A DNA stretch of 64,000 nt from Amorphophallus konjac (Eukaryota; Streptophyta; Magnoliopsida; Alismatales; Araceae): the NCBI GenBank assembly GCA_022559845.1, contig CM040120.1, positions 307,928,740 through 307,992,739 on the forward strand. The letters run 5' to 3'. Position 1 is the first letter of the stretch; every line of letters starts with the position of its first letter. The notes below the pieces were generated by a model. That model worked only from the letters and a program-made list of their open reading frames with translations. It did no database searches and had not been told where the DNA came from. Positions 34,683-46,620 of the stretch are shown one piece after another. The position numbers and the translations under genes are program-made.

Positions 34683-36528
34683 TTAAGGCTGGACAGTTTT
34701 GGGCTTAGATTTTCCTTGGACTCTAGCCTTAACAGTCTGAATCCTAGCCTGTCCCTTGATCTGAGGTGTGGGACTGTGTGAGCAAGATTCCCTAGACACC
34801 TCTATCTTCGCTTTGCCCTTGTCTTTGGCACTAGCCTTGACTTTCTCAGCTGGTTTTAGATTTTCACTAGAAGTCATTTGAATCAAAGGTTGTGATGTTC
34901 CTTTTTCAGCCACAAAAGAAATTGACCTAACATCAAACCTTTTTTGATTAGTTGGGTTGAAACCCAAACCTTCCTTTCTAAAGTTTATTTTTGTTCCTAA
35001 GAGGGCATTTAGATTTTTTGTTCCTCGTGTCATGCCTTCAAGGGATTTTTGCTTATCCTTGTTTTCTTTTTCCATATTTTTAATGACCTTTTTGAGTTCA
35101 GCATTTACACCATTGATAGCTTCATATTTTTCGGTTGCTATTCTGGTTTCTTCCTGAAATTCATGTATTCTCATTTTAAGTTCATCAATGGTGTTCAACA
35201 AATTCTCATTTTCATTTTTCAAATCAATTAACATGCTTTTACTACATTCAGCTTCATTGAGGGACTTTTTTAGCTCTAAGTTTTCAGTTGTTAGACATGC
35301 AATCTTATCAGACAAAGAAGTATCATTAACTAATGAATTCATTTTCTTTTTCAAATGTCTGTTCTCCCTACGCATGTTTTCATATTTTTCAAGGATTTCA
35401 GCATATACATCTTCCCATTCATTCTGTGTAAAGTTTTCGAATGGGGAGAATACCTCGACATCATCTTCCTTGCCTTCATCACTCTTGGCCATCAGACATA
35501 TCCTCTCTTCTTTCTCACTTTCAGAGGAGCTGCTCTGACTTTCTTCTTCATCATCGCTCCAGGTGCTAACCATGCCTTTTCCCTTTTTGTTCTTCCACCT
35601 GGGCTGCTTATCCTTGAGCCCAGGACAATCTGCCTTGAGATGTTCTACTTTCCTACAATTGTAACAAACTATGGCATCAGTTTTCTTAACATATCAGATT
35701 TATGTTTGGACTGTCTTTTTCCAGAGAAGTATTTTCTTCTCAGCCCTTTCCCTTCTTTTCTAGGAATTTTTTGAACTTCCTAGTAATCATTGCAAATTCA
35801 TCCCGATCTTCCTCAGAACTAGTGCAGCTATACTCACTAGACGACCCTTTGCTAGAATTAGCTTTAAGAGCTAAGGGTTTTCTTCTCTTTTCAGACTCAT
35901 CAAACTTTTTAAGGTTCAACTCATATGTCATGAGAGAACCGATGAGCTCATCTACAGTGGTCGTAGCTAAGTTCCTAGACTCCTCCACTATAGTGGCCTT
36001 AGTGTGCCAGATGGGTGTCAGGGACCTTAGAATCTTCCTAACCAACTCATACTCACTGTAGGTTTTTCTCAGACTTCTTAAGCTGTTGGTAATCACATTC
36101 AGATGCGCATACATCTCAGATATTGACTCTTCAGGCTTCATTTTGAAAGTCTCATACTCAGAGACTAACATGTTGGCTTTGGTTTCTCTAACTTGAGACG
36201 TCCCTTCGTAAATGACCTCTAGCTTATCCCACATCTCCGTAGCAGTGTTGCAAGAAGAGACTCTGGAGAATTCGGTGGGATGAAGTGCACATTGTATAGC
36301 ATTAATGGCACCCTAATTGAAGGTGGATCTAGGGATATGCTTTTTAGTCTAGAACTCTTTGTCTGGAGGCAAATCAAAAGGACCCTTACTGACAACTTTC
36401 CAGATCTCGTAGTCCTTTGCACGCAGGAAGACCTGCATCCGATTCTTCAAGTAAGCATAATTATTACCATTGAAGAATGGTGGCTTACTCGTAGAATGAC
36501 CCTCAGCGATCAATCCTTTAGCATCCAT
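34683..36528 (-). pseudogene. Copia Gag with CCHC knuckle and long coiled coil
   Basis: It starts at the Met at 36526-36528 (MDAKGLIAEGHSTSKPPFF), about 40 bases inside the primer site. The N-terminal capsid-like (UBN2) domain runs to about 35740 (GNNYAYLKNRMQVFLRA, MWDKLEVIYEGT, ANMLVSEYETFKM, SEYELVRKILRSL). Two stops lie between 36300 and 36351. Small frameshifts at 35690-35740 precede the zinc knuckle (CYNCRKVEHLKADC, about 35640-35680). 34683-35573 is an open stretch of about 296 codons: an acidic serine patch, then heptad-rich coiled coil (KIACLTTENLELKKSLNEAE and following) and a basic tail. Zinc knuckle plus coiled coil is the layout of SIRE-like copia Gag. Confidence 0.88.
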
Positions 36529-36568
36529 AACAAATCTCTCCGGGATGTAAAGCCCTAAGGGAGAGTTA

Positions 36569-36581
36569 GGCTCTGATACCA
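36569..36581 (-). promoter_or_regulatory. Primer-binding site of the copia element
   Basis: The minus strand reads TGGTATCAGAGCC two bases after the 5' LTR end, complementary to initiator tRNA-Met. Confidence 0.94.
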
Positions 36582-36583
36582 CG

Positions 36584-38959
36584 TGTTGGAACGGATGGAC
36601 ACTAAGATCTAGAGGGGGGTGAATAGATCTACCCATAAAAATCTACAGCAGTTAAAGACAATACGGAATAAAAACTAACCACTGTAAATCAATCAAGAGA
36701 TATAAGTTTCAGAACAAATTAGAACGCTAACAATTATGCACGAAGGGCAATGCACAATAACAGCTAGAAAGATTACTGTAAAATGTCAGACAGTAAGAAT
36801 AGAATCTTCAAATTCAGTAAGAGATGAATTTCAGCAATATCAAGAGAAATCAGATAATCGCACTTAACAGTCAGGCAAACATCCAGGTATGGTACGATGG
36901 CAGAGGCTAGCCTCACGCAAGAGGTGGAATTCCAGATTGGCATAACCTATCATTCTAAACGAGTCTTTTGATATACCTACTGGATGAAGAGCTTTAGCAG
37001 GAATCTCAGATAGCAATTTTAATAAGTGAAAGCATGTTTCTCTTAAACGCTCCTAAGCATTCTTCTAAACAATGAGCAGACAGAAGCTATAAACACACTG
37101 GAGCACAAATCAATCACACAAGAGAGAAGATTTTTTAGGTGGTTCGATCTCTATCCAGAGATCTACGTCCACCCCTTACTCAATTGAGTAAGGTTTACTG
37201 CTATTACACAGCTTGAGTACGCTGATCCACAGCTTCGGGATATAATCCCTACAGATCGCTGATCCACAGCTTTGGGGATTAGATCCCAGACCGTTGAGCC
37301 TCACAGCTTGCTACCGCTGAGCCTTATATCTTCGGTGTCCGAGGTTTCACCTTCGCCCGCTGATACACAGCTTAAGAGAATTCAGGAAATAAAATGGAAA
37401 GAACGAAATGAGAAAACAATGTAGCTCTCTAGGAGCAGATTGACTCTGGATTTGATCCAGGAGTCAATTACAAAGATAGATTCTCACAAACTCTCTTCTC
37501 ACTCTGACCTTCTATCCAACTAATGGCACTCCTTTTTGACTTTCACCGCAGGCTCTTCTTCTTTCTACTCTCAGCTTTCAGCGCTCAGTCTTCTATCTCG
37601 AACTCCTTCTCTCTGCTTCTATGCTCTCCCTTTCTTTTTTTTTCTCTCACACTTGATCTGAGAGATCTGGTCCCTTTATATAGCCTCGCGAGAAAAGGGC
37701 GTGTGGAAAACACGTTTCTCGCCCAGAAAATCAGTAGAAGAGGCTCTGGTGAAGCTCCACGTGTCAGGAGATGCAGATGCTCTTTCCACGTGTCAGATGA
37801 ATAGAAGCGCGCGGCCCAAGTGTCTGATATATCTGATTGGAGAACACCTTGGATCACGTGCCACTTATTATCCTGGGATCACGTGACCACTTAAGTGTCT
37901 GTTGTTTCCGGAGACGTAGTAATTAATCCTGCAATTCAGACGATAGTCATTTAGTCAAACACTTAGAATGCATATGCACTGACCTTGTAGCATCATATGA
38001 GAATATGCACAGACTTGTCCTTGAAAATGTGCACGAACTTGATTATGCTAAATAGAATGAGCATTGACCTCGAAATGCAGTATAAGAAATATGCACTAAC
38101 CTTGGATATGCATAGAATGGTGTATGCACAAACCTTCCAAGCGATCAATGCAAATGTGCACCAACCTGAGTTTATGCAAATAACTATATGCACTGACTTT
38201 ATATAGACACAAGGCAGACGTGCACAGACCTTCATATGCATAATTCAAAAATGTGCATGGACCTATATGTGCTAAATGTGAAACATGCACGAACCTCATT
38301 TTTCACAAGGCAAAGGATGCACCGACTTGTATGCAGACAGATAGAATGTGCACCGACGTTACATGCTGAACAACAAAATGTGCATTGACATTGTATCGCT
38401 CAAGGGTAAGTGTGCACCGACCTTGTATCGCACAAGGGCAAGTGTGCACCGACCTTGTATCGCACAAGGGCAAGACCTGCACCGACCTTTATGTGCACAA
38501 GGCAAAACTTGCACCGACCTTTATGTGCATGAGACTGAAACATGCACCGATCTTGTATAAAATCATACAAGACGTGCACCGGCTTTAAATGCACACTACA
38601 AGATCTGCACCGACCTGTTGTGCACTTCTACAGAAACGTGCACCGACCATAGTGGTACCAAGAGATGATGTGCACCGACCTTACCTCTGCTTACCATGTG
38701 ATATGCATTGACCTTTATGCGCAGAGCTGTAAAAATGTATAGACCTTAGTATGAAATGCGTGTACATGAAGCTATGAAATGCTTACAGTGTTGTCATAAT
38801 AAGAATGGTTTCAGAGAATCATTATTATCAAAACCCAAGAGCTGAAAAACAAAATGTATTGTTGCCAATTATCAAAATAAAATGGGAAGTTAAATTCAGA
38901 GAATTAAGTCAAAAGAGACAGATCATGAGACACATTATCCCACATGAGCTCCCACAACA
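36584..38959 (-). repeat. Copia 5' LTR, complete, 2.4 kb
   Basis: On the minus strand it starts TGTTGTGGGAGCTC at 38959 and ends CCAACA at 36584, next to the primer site. TATA (CTATATAAAGG, minus) at about 37673-37683. U3 holds the TGCACCGACC minisatellite (about 37970-38740). The segment near 37130-37190 (TTTTTTAGGTGGTTCGATCT and GATCTACGTCCACCCC) is also found in the LTR at 51273-53596. The base immediately right (38960) belongs to the next element. Confidence 0.94.
37970..38740. repeat. Minisatellite TGCACCGACCTT in copia 5' LTR
   Basis: Same array as 3440-4260, a few units shorter in the regular part around 38400-38480. This shows unit gain or loss between the two LTRs since insertion. 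Confidence 0.88.
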
Positions 38960-39088
38960 CGAGGCGCAGCTGAATTGGAGGCTCCACCTCAAATAACGAC
39001 CTCTCAACTGGCTTTCGATTACACTAGGGGCATGACCCCACAGCTTACTCCTTAGCCCCAAGGGCCTACTACCATACCTCAAGTAGTA

Positions 39089-40886
39089 GTGGTGGCGACG
39101 CCGCAGACGCAGCAAGCTCAACTCTACCCAAGCCCGGTCGACCCGACATTGATGAATAAACTAATGATAGAACAAATGATCGAAAAGAAGCTGGCCGATA
39201 GAGGCAGTGAAGATTATGCTACTTTTGATGCGTACTGTACCTTACCTTGTTCATCACGCTACCAAGAAATTGCCTCTGGGCATCACCAAACCCCAGAAGT
39301 TCAATAAATTCAATGGACAAGGTTCACCGAAAGAACACATAGCCTACTACATCAACGTAATGGGCGATCTGGTGACCGACGAGTCCTACCAGCTCAAGTT
39401 CTTCGGGTCGTCCCTCACATGACTCACTTTTGAATGGAATTCGAACTTACCAGCTGGATCCATCAATGATTGTCCGGACATGCAACGACAATTCCGAGGG
39501 CAGTTCCACGTCACTGAAAGAGAAGTGACTGTGGCCGAGCTATATGCTTCCTAGCATAAGAATGATGAAACTGCTTTGGAATGTATCAAAAGATGGCGAA
39601 ACCTCAGCATGAGGTGTAGGCGCCCGCCACACCAGGAAGATGCCGTGCAAATTTACAAGTAAAACCTGAAGCGGGGAATCCTCGAGAAGATGATCGGTAT
39701 TGAAATTAGGTCTTCTGACTGGCTGAACAACGTGGTGGCAGAGATCGAGGCCTTCCTCTCCGGTCACGACTCTGCTCCTGCTGCTGCAAGCCAAAGAGCC
39801 AAACCAGCTGATAGGTGGCCCGTGCCCAAAGAAGTTCACACCATTGACTTCAAGGCGTTCCAGCAGCTAAAAGATGAAGAAAAGGGGGTTGCCAACCCTC
39901 CCCTTGCTGAGCCCGATGAACAACAAGAAGGCCCATCCCTGCATACCAAAATGAAGAAGCTCTATTCTTTCCCCAAGGAGAGAACCCGGGCCCTGTTCGA
40001 ATGGGCCACCAAATACAACAAGATTACCCTCCCAGAACCAAAGAGACCGGAAGACGCTAGAAGAAAAGATGATCCCCATTTTTGCCCGTATCACCAAATG
40101 ATCGGGCATTCCATTGAAGATTGTTATCCATTCAAGGATGCTATTGAAAGGCTGATCAAGAAAGGGGAATTACAAATGGGCGAGCACAAAGTGGATCCTC
40201 CACGCGCTCACGAACTCCCTGATCTAAAAAGTGCTATCAACATGATATCTATACATCGCCAGTCACCCGAAGAGGTGCCCGAAGCTCATGCTACTGAAGA
40301 AAGAGATGAAGAGATATGCCCCGCGCCGATAAGCACAGATCAAGCTGAAGTCGCTACCTCTCATCATCATGCTAATCAGTCCCCGGAGAACTGGGGGCAC
40401 TTTCCACTGCCTAATGAAGAGGCGTACTGTTATACCACTCCCCCATCTGAGGGCGTGGGGGTAGAAATTTCAACTATTGAGGGACCAAACGTGTCCGAAA
40501 ACGATGGTAGGATGCCATTGGTCCCACCCGAAGTCAAGACGGGAAGCAACATTCCCAACTCTTATCAATCTGATCTTGCCCTAGTGGCAAAGCTATACCA
40601 AAACCTCCAAGAAGGAGAGGTGCTAAGAAGAGAATTAAGCAGGATGGGTTTATACCTAGCTACACCAGGGCAAGCAGGACCCTCATTTGAAGCTCTACAT
40701 GGCAGTACTGAGCCACTCGAAGCCTCACCGGCACCGACAATGCCTCGAATGATGCATGACCAGGCATGGGGTACCCTCCCTCAGCAGCTGCAGCATGCGC
40801 CCTCGGTGCATCCCTCAACTTCTCGGGCATGCCAGGAGGCAATTACTACACCTCAGGCAATCCCACCAATAAACTCGCTTCTATAA
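39089..40886 (+). pseudogene. Tat/Ogre-like Gag, first copy
   Basis: The frame begins with a basic N-terminus (LMNKLMIEQMIEKKLADRGS), shifts near 39230-39260, then encodes a Retrotrans_gag domain (KFNKFNGQGSPKEHIAYYIN, LKFFGSSLT, TFEWNSNLPAGSI, RQFRGQFHVTEREVTVAELY, IKRWRNLSMRCRRPP). A zinc-binding-like motif CPYHQMIGHSIEDC lies at about 40083-40125, followed by an acidic, Pro-rich tail. In-frame stops at 39420-39422, 39552-39554 and near 39659-39661 break the capsid domain; from 39690 on, 398 codons are open. Gag assembles the virus-like particle. The HxxxGHxxxDC motif followed by KDAIERLIKKGEL is typical of Tat/Ogre Gag. Confidence 0.85.
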
Positions 40887-40949
40887 TCAGCCAACTTGTG
40901 TCCGAGTCTGACAGCTTCGCTAGCAATGAACAAGCTAAAAATGTAACAA

Positions 40950-41729
40950 ACCGTCGAAACGAAGCCAGCTGAGGGAGAAGTCACTGAGGCACAACTATAT
41001 CTGACCGAGCAGAAGGATGGTGAGTCTGCTTTGGTCTACATCCAACGATGGATAAATCTCAGCACGAGATGCAGACATCCGCCCGGCCACAGGGATGCTA
41101 TACCAATGGGCAAACATAGCATGAAGACGCATAACCCTCTAAAGGAAATTGGCATTGAAGTCAAGTCCTTTGATCAATTGAATGATCTGGGAACCGATGT
41201 CGAAGCCCTTTTGGAAAAGCACTGCCCAGCTACTGCTACCCCGATTCAAAAGAGTAAGCTAGCTAGGGAACGTCCGGCGCAAAAAGAAACGCACGCTGTT
41301 GATTTTGAAGCTTTCGTGCAACGAATTGACAAATCAGAAGAGGCAGCTGGCCCTTCTACCGTCAAGCCTGCTGAGAAAAAGTCCTCACTAAGAGGAAGAA
41401 TGAAGAAGCCATATTCCTTTCCGAAGGATAAAACTCACACGTTGTTTGAGTGGGCCCGTGGATACAACAAGGTCGTCCTCCCGGAGCCCAAAAGGTCGAA
41501 TGATGCCAGATGGAAAGTTGATCCTCAGTTCTGCCCCTACCACCAACAAAGGGGGCACTACATTAAGGACTGCTATGTTTTCAAGGATATCGTCGAAGGC
41601 CTGATTCAAAAAGGTGAATTACGAATGGGTGAACACAAGGTGGATCCACCTCGCCCGCACCAATTTCCTGCCTTTAAGATGTCAGCCAACATGGTCTCGT
41701 TGTGCCAGCTGAAGCAACACTTATTCTAA
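40950..41729 (+). pseudogene. Duplicated Gag C-terminal half, second copy
   Basis: This segment repeats the order of 39520-40260: EVTEAQLYLTEQ, ALVYIQRWINLSTRCRHPP, IEVKSFDQLNDLGTDVEALL, FEAFVQRID, RMKKPYSFPKDKTHTLFEWA, KVVLPEPKRSNDAR, the zinc-like CPYHQQRGHYIKDC, KGELRMGEHKVDPPRPH. It lacks the capsid N-terminus and has diverged clearly from the first copy at the protein level, so it is not a recent DNA duplication. It ends in a stop at 41727-41729. No start codon of its own is obvious, so it is probably a relic of a duplication or of recombination between related elements. Confidence 0.8.
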
Positions 41730-41869
41730 AGGATATTCCAAGCCTCACAATCTATGGCAAGAAATCGAAGAAAAATTCAAGATGCAGATGGTGCTCCGCT
41801 CTGGGGGCAAATGCTGGAAACAAAAGAAGAAAGAAAGGCTGAAGATAAAATAAGAGCATGCCGTCGTAT

Positions 41870-42486
41870 AGTGCAGAGATTCTATCCTTCGGCTTAGCCG
41901 TTGGGGCCAAAGCCCGCTTCCATGTATATGTTAGATATCCTACCCTTCGGCTTGGCCACTACGGCCAAAGCCCACTTTTATATGTTTCAAATGTTTTATC
42001 CTGCGGCTTAGCCATTCTGGCCAAAGCCCGCTCCCATGTATCTCAGATATACTATCTTCCAGTTTAGCCATCTCGACCAAAACCCGCTTTTATATATATC
42101 GAATATCCCATCTTTCAGCTCGGTCGTCTCGGCCAAAGCCCACTTTCACATATTCAAGATATCCTACCTCTTTGCTTAGCCATTACCGCCAAAGCCCACT
42201 ATCGGGACCAAGCCATCCATCCCCTGTAACCACTACAACTCGATGGCTTAGACACTCTGTCGAAGCCTATTATCCTTTGGGCTTTTACAGCCTGCTCTCC
42301 AGCTATCTTTGGGTTTCACAGCCCGCTCTCCCAATATCCTTTGCATTTTACAACCTGCTCTCCCAATATCCTTTGGGTTTTACAACCCGCTCTCCCAATA
42401 TCCTTTGGGTTTTACAACCTACTTTCCCGCTATCCTTTCAGTTTTACAACCTGATTTCTCGCTATCCTTTCGGTTTTACAACCTGC
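41870..42486 (+). repeat. Tandem repeats with GGCT/AGCC hairpins, left part
   Basis: Two unit types. From 41870 to about 42220, units of about 60 bases carry CGGCTTAGCC...GGCCAAAGCCC, able to fold as hairpins. From about 42270, units of about 33 bases read TATCCTTTGGGTTTTACAACCTGCTCTCC. The array is interrupted at 42487 by a solo LTR and resumes at 46042. Confidence 0.85.
42482..42486. repeat. Target-site duplication CCTGC, left copy
   Basis: CCTGC is present on both sides of the solo LTR (42482-42486 and 46037-46041). Confidence 0.9.
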
Positions 42487-45400
42487 TGTTGACAGCTAAA
42501 ATATGAACAAAGATAAAGATGGGACCAGACCAGCAACGAAGACTGGAAGATGCCTGCAAAGTCAGGATTGAGGGAGGACCCTCACTACCGACTAATTGCC
42601 CGGCCAGGACCTTCTCAGGCCTGGCTGATGTCCGGTGTTATCGTCATCCAGACGACGATACTGATGAAGCGCTGAGAACCTTGGATTTTTTTCCGGGGAG
42701 ATCATGTCACCATAAGAAAGGGGCCTTCGTTGGTTCTGATATGTGTTAGGAAATCAATAAGGCTGAACAGAATATGGGCTTTAAAAATGGGCCTGTTGAA
42801 TGGGCCTGTTAACATGCTATTGAGGATGGGCCTGATACCCCTCGCGCCGAGAACCTCCCCATGGCCACAGGCGCGCCGGGAAGCCCCTCCATGGGAGCGC
42901 GCCGGGAACCCCTGCTATAGGCGCGCCGAGAATCACTTGAGATGGACAGGGTTATATAACCCCTTTTTCTCCCACGAGAAGAAAGGAGGAGGATCGAAAA
43001 GAAAGAAAAAGAAAAGGATAGCCAGATAAAGAGACCAACAGAGAGAGAGAGCCTCCTCCGCTGAAAAAAGAGAGAAGAGATCAATCAGAAGAGAAGGAGA
43101 AGAAGAAGAAGCTCCAGGTGGGCAGGCAGCTGGGGAGGGAGAGGAGTCAATGCTCCGCCCTCCCCCATGTTTTCTTTTCTTCTTCATGTAATTATACGAG
43201 TTTTATCTCGATGCATCGGATGTAACCGGGATATCCCGGCCTCTGTTTTATCTCCTTTCCCTCACTCCCTCCTTGTAATTGGTCTGAGTCTTGGAATGAT
43301 ATTATGAAATGAAACGCTCCAATGGCCCGTTTGGGCGCTGGGTGATTGAAGTATCTGCCCTCTGTCTTTCTATGCATATATCTTTTATTTAAATGTCCAG
43401 ACGATTCGGGTTTCAGAGTCGTTTCTATGAGTCTATTCTTCGAAGAGGAATGAAGATAGGGCCCCTACCCTCATCTAATGGGTTATTGGGTTCTGTTTCC
43501 TTCTCCCCTCCTATCTCGATGGCAGATCCCCGATATACATTCGAGTTTTCCTTCGAGGTTCCACCCCTCATGCCATTCAGGAACCAGATACATCGATTTC
43601 TCGGTTCCCTGAACTGCTGGTTATGAGATATATGCTTAATCTGCAGATGAATGCAACCCCACGAGGTTATGATACGTGATGACCTCGACCCCTGGGCCCT
43701 CCATTCTAACCCGTGAATGATTAGGGCCTAGAATTCCAGTGCCGAGGGTTGTGTCGTTCCTCCATCGCTGGTTTGTTTCCTCGATGCCATTGGGCTCGTC
43801 CAGGTGATCAGAGGCAGTCATCCCTTGATCTCCTCGGACGGCTGGCGGCAAACAGATAAAAATTTCCACAGGACGTTGTGAGAGGGTCTTATTTCATCTA
43901 ATGACTTCGCCTTCCAATTCCCTTGGCATCCCTCCAACAGAAATCTTCATGTAATCCCAGAAATCTCTAGAACAGAGTGCCGTAATCAAGCCATAAACCC
44001 ATTCTGGCCTTGAGCCCTTTCACCTTCCCGGCGCGGCCGTTGCCACGCCGAGAGCTATGCGGCCGAGAGGGCTTCCCCCTCTTCCCTTCAGTATGTTGAC
44101 AAAACCCTCAATCCTGTTCATTTTCCAAGAAAACCCTTTGCAATACAGCCTTCCTGGCTCGGGGGCCTCCCGGCGCCAGGTTCCCGGCGTGGTGACGAGC
44201 GCGCCGAGAACCCCTGCGCCGAGAACCCCCCTTGGCCAATAAAAGCCACGCCGAGAACCCCTTGGCCGATAAAAGCCGCACCGAGAGCTTCCCCCCCGCC
44301 AATAAAACCCATGCTGAGGTTCCTTCTTTGGCCAATAAAACCCAGGCCAAGATCCACCTTCACACCATCACCCCCCAATCCCTTTAATCTCTCCACACAT
44401 CTGTCCAGAGGATGTTCAGAGACCATCACATACGCCCCGAGGAGATACAGTAATGGGGAGGACCTCCCCTACATTCCTATGTCCCGAACTGGATTCACAT
44501 GCAACCCCGTGGGTTCGGTGGACCTTGTCTTTACAAGGGTTTCATCGGTCTCCGAGAAGGGGAATAGTGACCGATGCTAGAGACATGTACAGTCTCTTTG
44601 AGCCTTAGTGTTCCCTCATCTTCCGGCTTTCATCCCGGCACTCCGTGGATGTCAGCCTATATCATTCCCTGGCAAATGCCAAGTCCAGGGGAGGTGCTGC
44701 CAAAATTCTCCCGGGGTGATGAAAGACCATATTGAACTGTCCCCGGGACTCTGCACATCAATGGTGAAAGAGGTCCTCTATGCTGGATTGGTCTTCCTCA
44801 GTTCCTCTCAACCTCTGGCCTTCTTTTGCAGCACAAACCAAAATCAGTTGAGGCCCGATGAATAGATGCAATTTGATCACCCAGGGCCCATCTACTTTGA
44901 CCTGGATCTCCAGGAAATCCTCTGACCCGCCAGCAAACCCCAGAGCAGAGTATCGTCAAACCTTGTCGGCGCCATAGCTCCCGGCGCGGCCCGCGCCGGG
45001 AACCCCACGCCGAGAGGCCCACCTCCTTGGCCTCCTGCCGAGAGCCTTGCTATTAGCGCGCCGGGAACCCCTGGCCGTTTGGCCCTTGCGCCGAAAACCC
45101 CCCCTTGGCTTCCCTTTGCGTCGAGAACCATCTCTTGGGCGCGCCGAGAACCCCATCTCTCGGGCGCGCCGGGAACCCCATCTCCTGGGCGCGCCGGGAA
45201 CCCCCCATCCTGTGCCGGGAACCTATGCACGGTTGAACTGCACCGATAACCTACTCAAATTGTATTACTGCGCCTTGACCCCCGCGACCTGACCGGGCAG
45301 GTCGATCCCCGCGACCTGACCGCGCAGGTCGATCCGCGTGCGAGGGCGCAACATCGAGCGTTCACTTACATTCCGTCGTCCCGCATCGGATTTATGAGTA

Positions 45401-46036
45401 ACCCCTTTAGCTCAGGAGGTCTATGCCACTGCATGAGTCCCGCCGGCTTCCCTAAGGGAAAATCAAACATTGCCCCATGGCATATATATATAGGTAGGGA
45501 GGTTTGGCCTCTCTCTTTCTCTCGGCTTTCATCCCGGCACTCCGTGGGTGATAGCCTATTTCCCCCTGGGCAAAATCCAGATAAAGGGGAAATGCTGTCG
45601 AAATACTGATCGATGCTTTAAACCTCCATCATGGCCACGGCTCAGTCTTTGAACCGCTGACTTAACGATATCGTCTCTGAGCCGCTGACTTAACGATACC
45701 GTCTGCTTCTATAGCTGATGTTGTTATCTTGCCCGCCTTCCTGGCTCTGGTATGAAGTTCCATTTTGCACACATTAATACATGTTTGCCTCTCGAGGCCT
45801 CCTATTTTGGCGTTTAATCAAGGGTTGTCCTTCCTTGGAAGGACGTAATTAACGTCATAGCCTTTATGGTATGACGGACTTCTGGTCCCGACTCGGACCT
45901 CACAATCGGCTGACCAAGTCAAGTCGAGCGCATAATAAAATTGTCACCCCGGTGACTGGCACGCCTAATAAATCAAAAATCTAAATAAAAATCTAAATAA
46001 ATAATATAATGAAATAAGATAAAATCCGCGTCCACA
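42487..46036 (+). mobile_element. Solo LTR, 3.55 kb, of a Tat/Grande-like family
   Basis: Starts TGTTGACAGC, ends CGTCCACA, with perfect CCTGC target duplications. An inverted relative occupies 53592-57302. It contains about nineteen copies of a GCGCCGAGAACC/GCGCGCCGGGAACC motif in three clusters (42835-42935, 44035-44285, 44985-45225). TATA boxes lie at 42951-42960 (TTATATAA) and 45482-45492 (ATATATATAGG). Two copies of a module containing ATCCCGGCACTCCGTGG and a GGGGAAATGCTG-like end lie at 44621-44712 and 45521-45606. No primer site or coding gene is seen; ORFs inside (such as 44892-45230 minus) come from the GC-rich motif clusters. Confidence 0.85.
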
Positions 46037-46041
46037 CCTGC

Positions 46042-46620
46042 TTTCCCGCTCTCCTTTGGGTTTTACAGTCTGCTTTCCCGCTCTCCTTTGGGTTTTACAA
46101 CCTGCTTTCCCACTCTCCTTTGGCTTTTATAGCCTACTTTCCCGCTCTCCTTTGGGTTTTACAACCTGCTTTCTCGCTCTCCTTTGGGTTTCACAGCCTG
46201 CTTTCCTGCTCTCCTTGGGCTTACATAGCCCGCTCTCCAATTACCCTTGGGCTTTCACAGCTTGCTCTCCAGCTTTGGGCTTACATAGCCTGCTCTCCCA
46301 CTATCCTTAGGCTTTCATAGCCCGCTCTCCAATTACCCTTGGGCTTTCACAGCCTGCTCTCCCACTATCCTTAGGCTTTCACAGCCTGCTCTCTAGATAC
46401 CCTTGGGCTCACACGGCACGCTCTCCAGCTATCCATGGGCTTACGCAGCCTGCCCTCTCGATTTCAGCATTGCAAAGCCTGCTCTCCCACGATCATTTGG
46501 CTCTCGCAGCCGGCTCTCCAATTTTCAGTGTGGACTTCGTTCGAAGCCTGCTCTCTTGCTCTCCGCTTAAACTTTCCGTCAAAGCATGCTGTCCTACTCT
46601 CGGCCCCACCAGGGTTTACC
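46042..46620 (+). repeat. Tandem repeats, middle part, unit about 33 bases
   Basis: Units such as CTCCTTTGGGTTTTACAACC and CTTGGGCTTTCACAGCCTGC continue the array cut at 42486. Each unit has GGGTTTTACAACC or GGGCTTTCACAGCC, short stems with a small loop. The repeat fades at about 46600. Confidence 0.85.

Larger units (their letters stand above)
3070..38959 (-). mobile_element. Large Ty1/copia retrotransposon, host of five nested insertions
   Basis: The outer parts are a 3' LTR (3070-4495, truncated), purine tract (4497-4510), RNase H and reverse transcriptase (13905-14707, 20568-20755, 23050-23529), integrase (25573-26756), protease and gag (33930-36528), primer site (36569-36581) and 5' LTR (36584-38959). 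The order gag-PR-IN-RT-RH defines copia. Gag with a CCHC knuckle followed by a long coiled coil, plus an AAAAAGGGGGAGAA purine tract, resembles SIRE/Maximus-type copia; the lineage is an inference. Net of insertions the element is about 11 kb. LTR ends are TGTTG...CAACA. No target duplication can be checked because the left LTR has lost its outer kilobase at the junction with the Ty3 fragment. Confidence 0.9.

Noticed and set aside
34957..36061. Plus-strand Phe/Ser-rich ORFs opposite copia Gag
   Set aside because: Reverse-strand shadows of the coiled-coil Gag coding sequence.
44892..45230. Arg/Gly-rich ORFs in the GC-rich part of the LTR
   Set aside because: Produced by the GCGCCGAGAACC motif array in several frames; no protein family resemblance.
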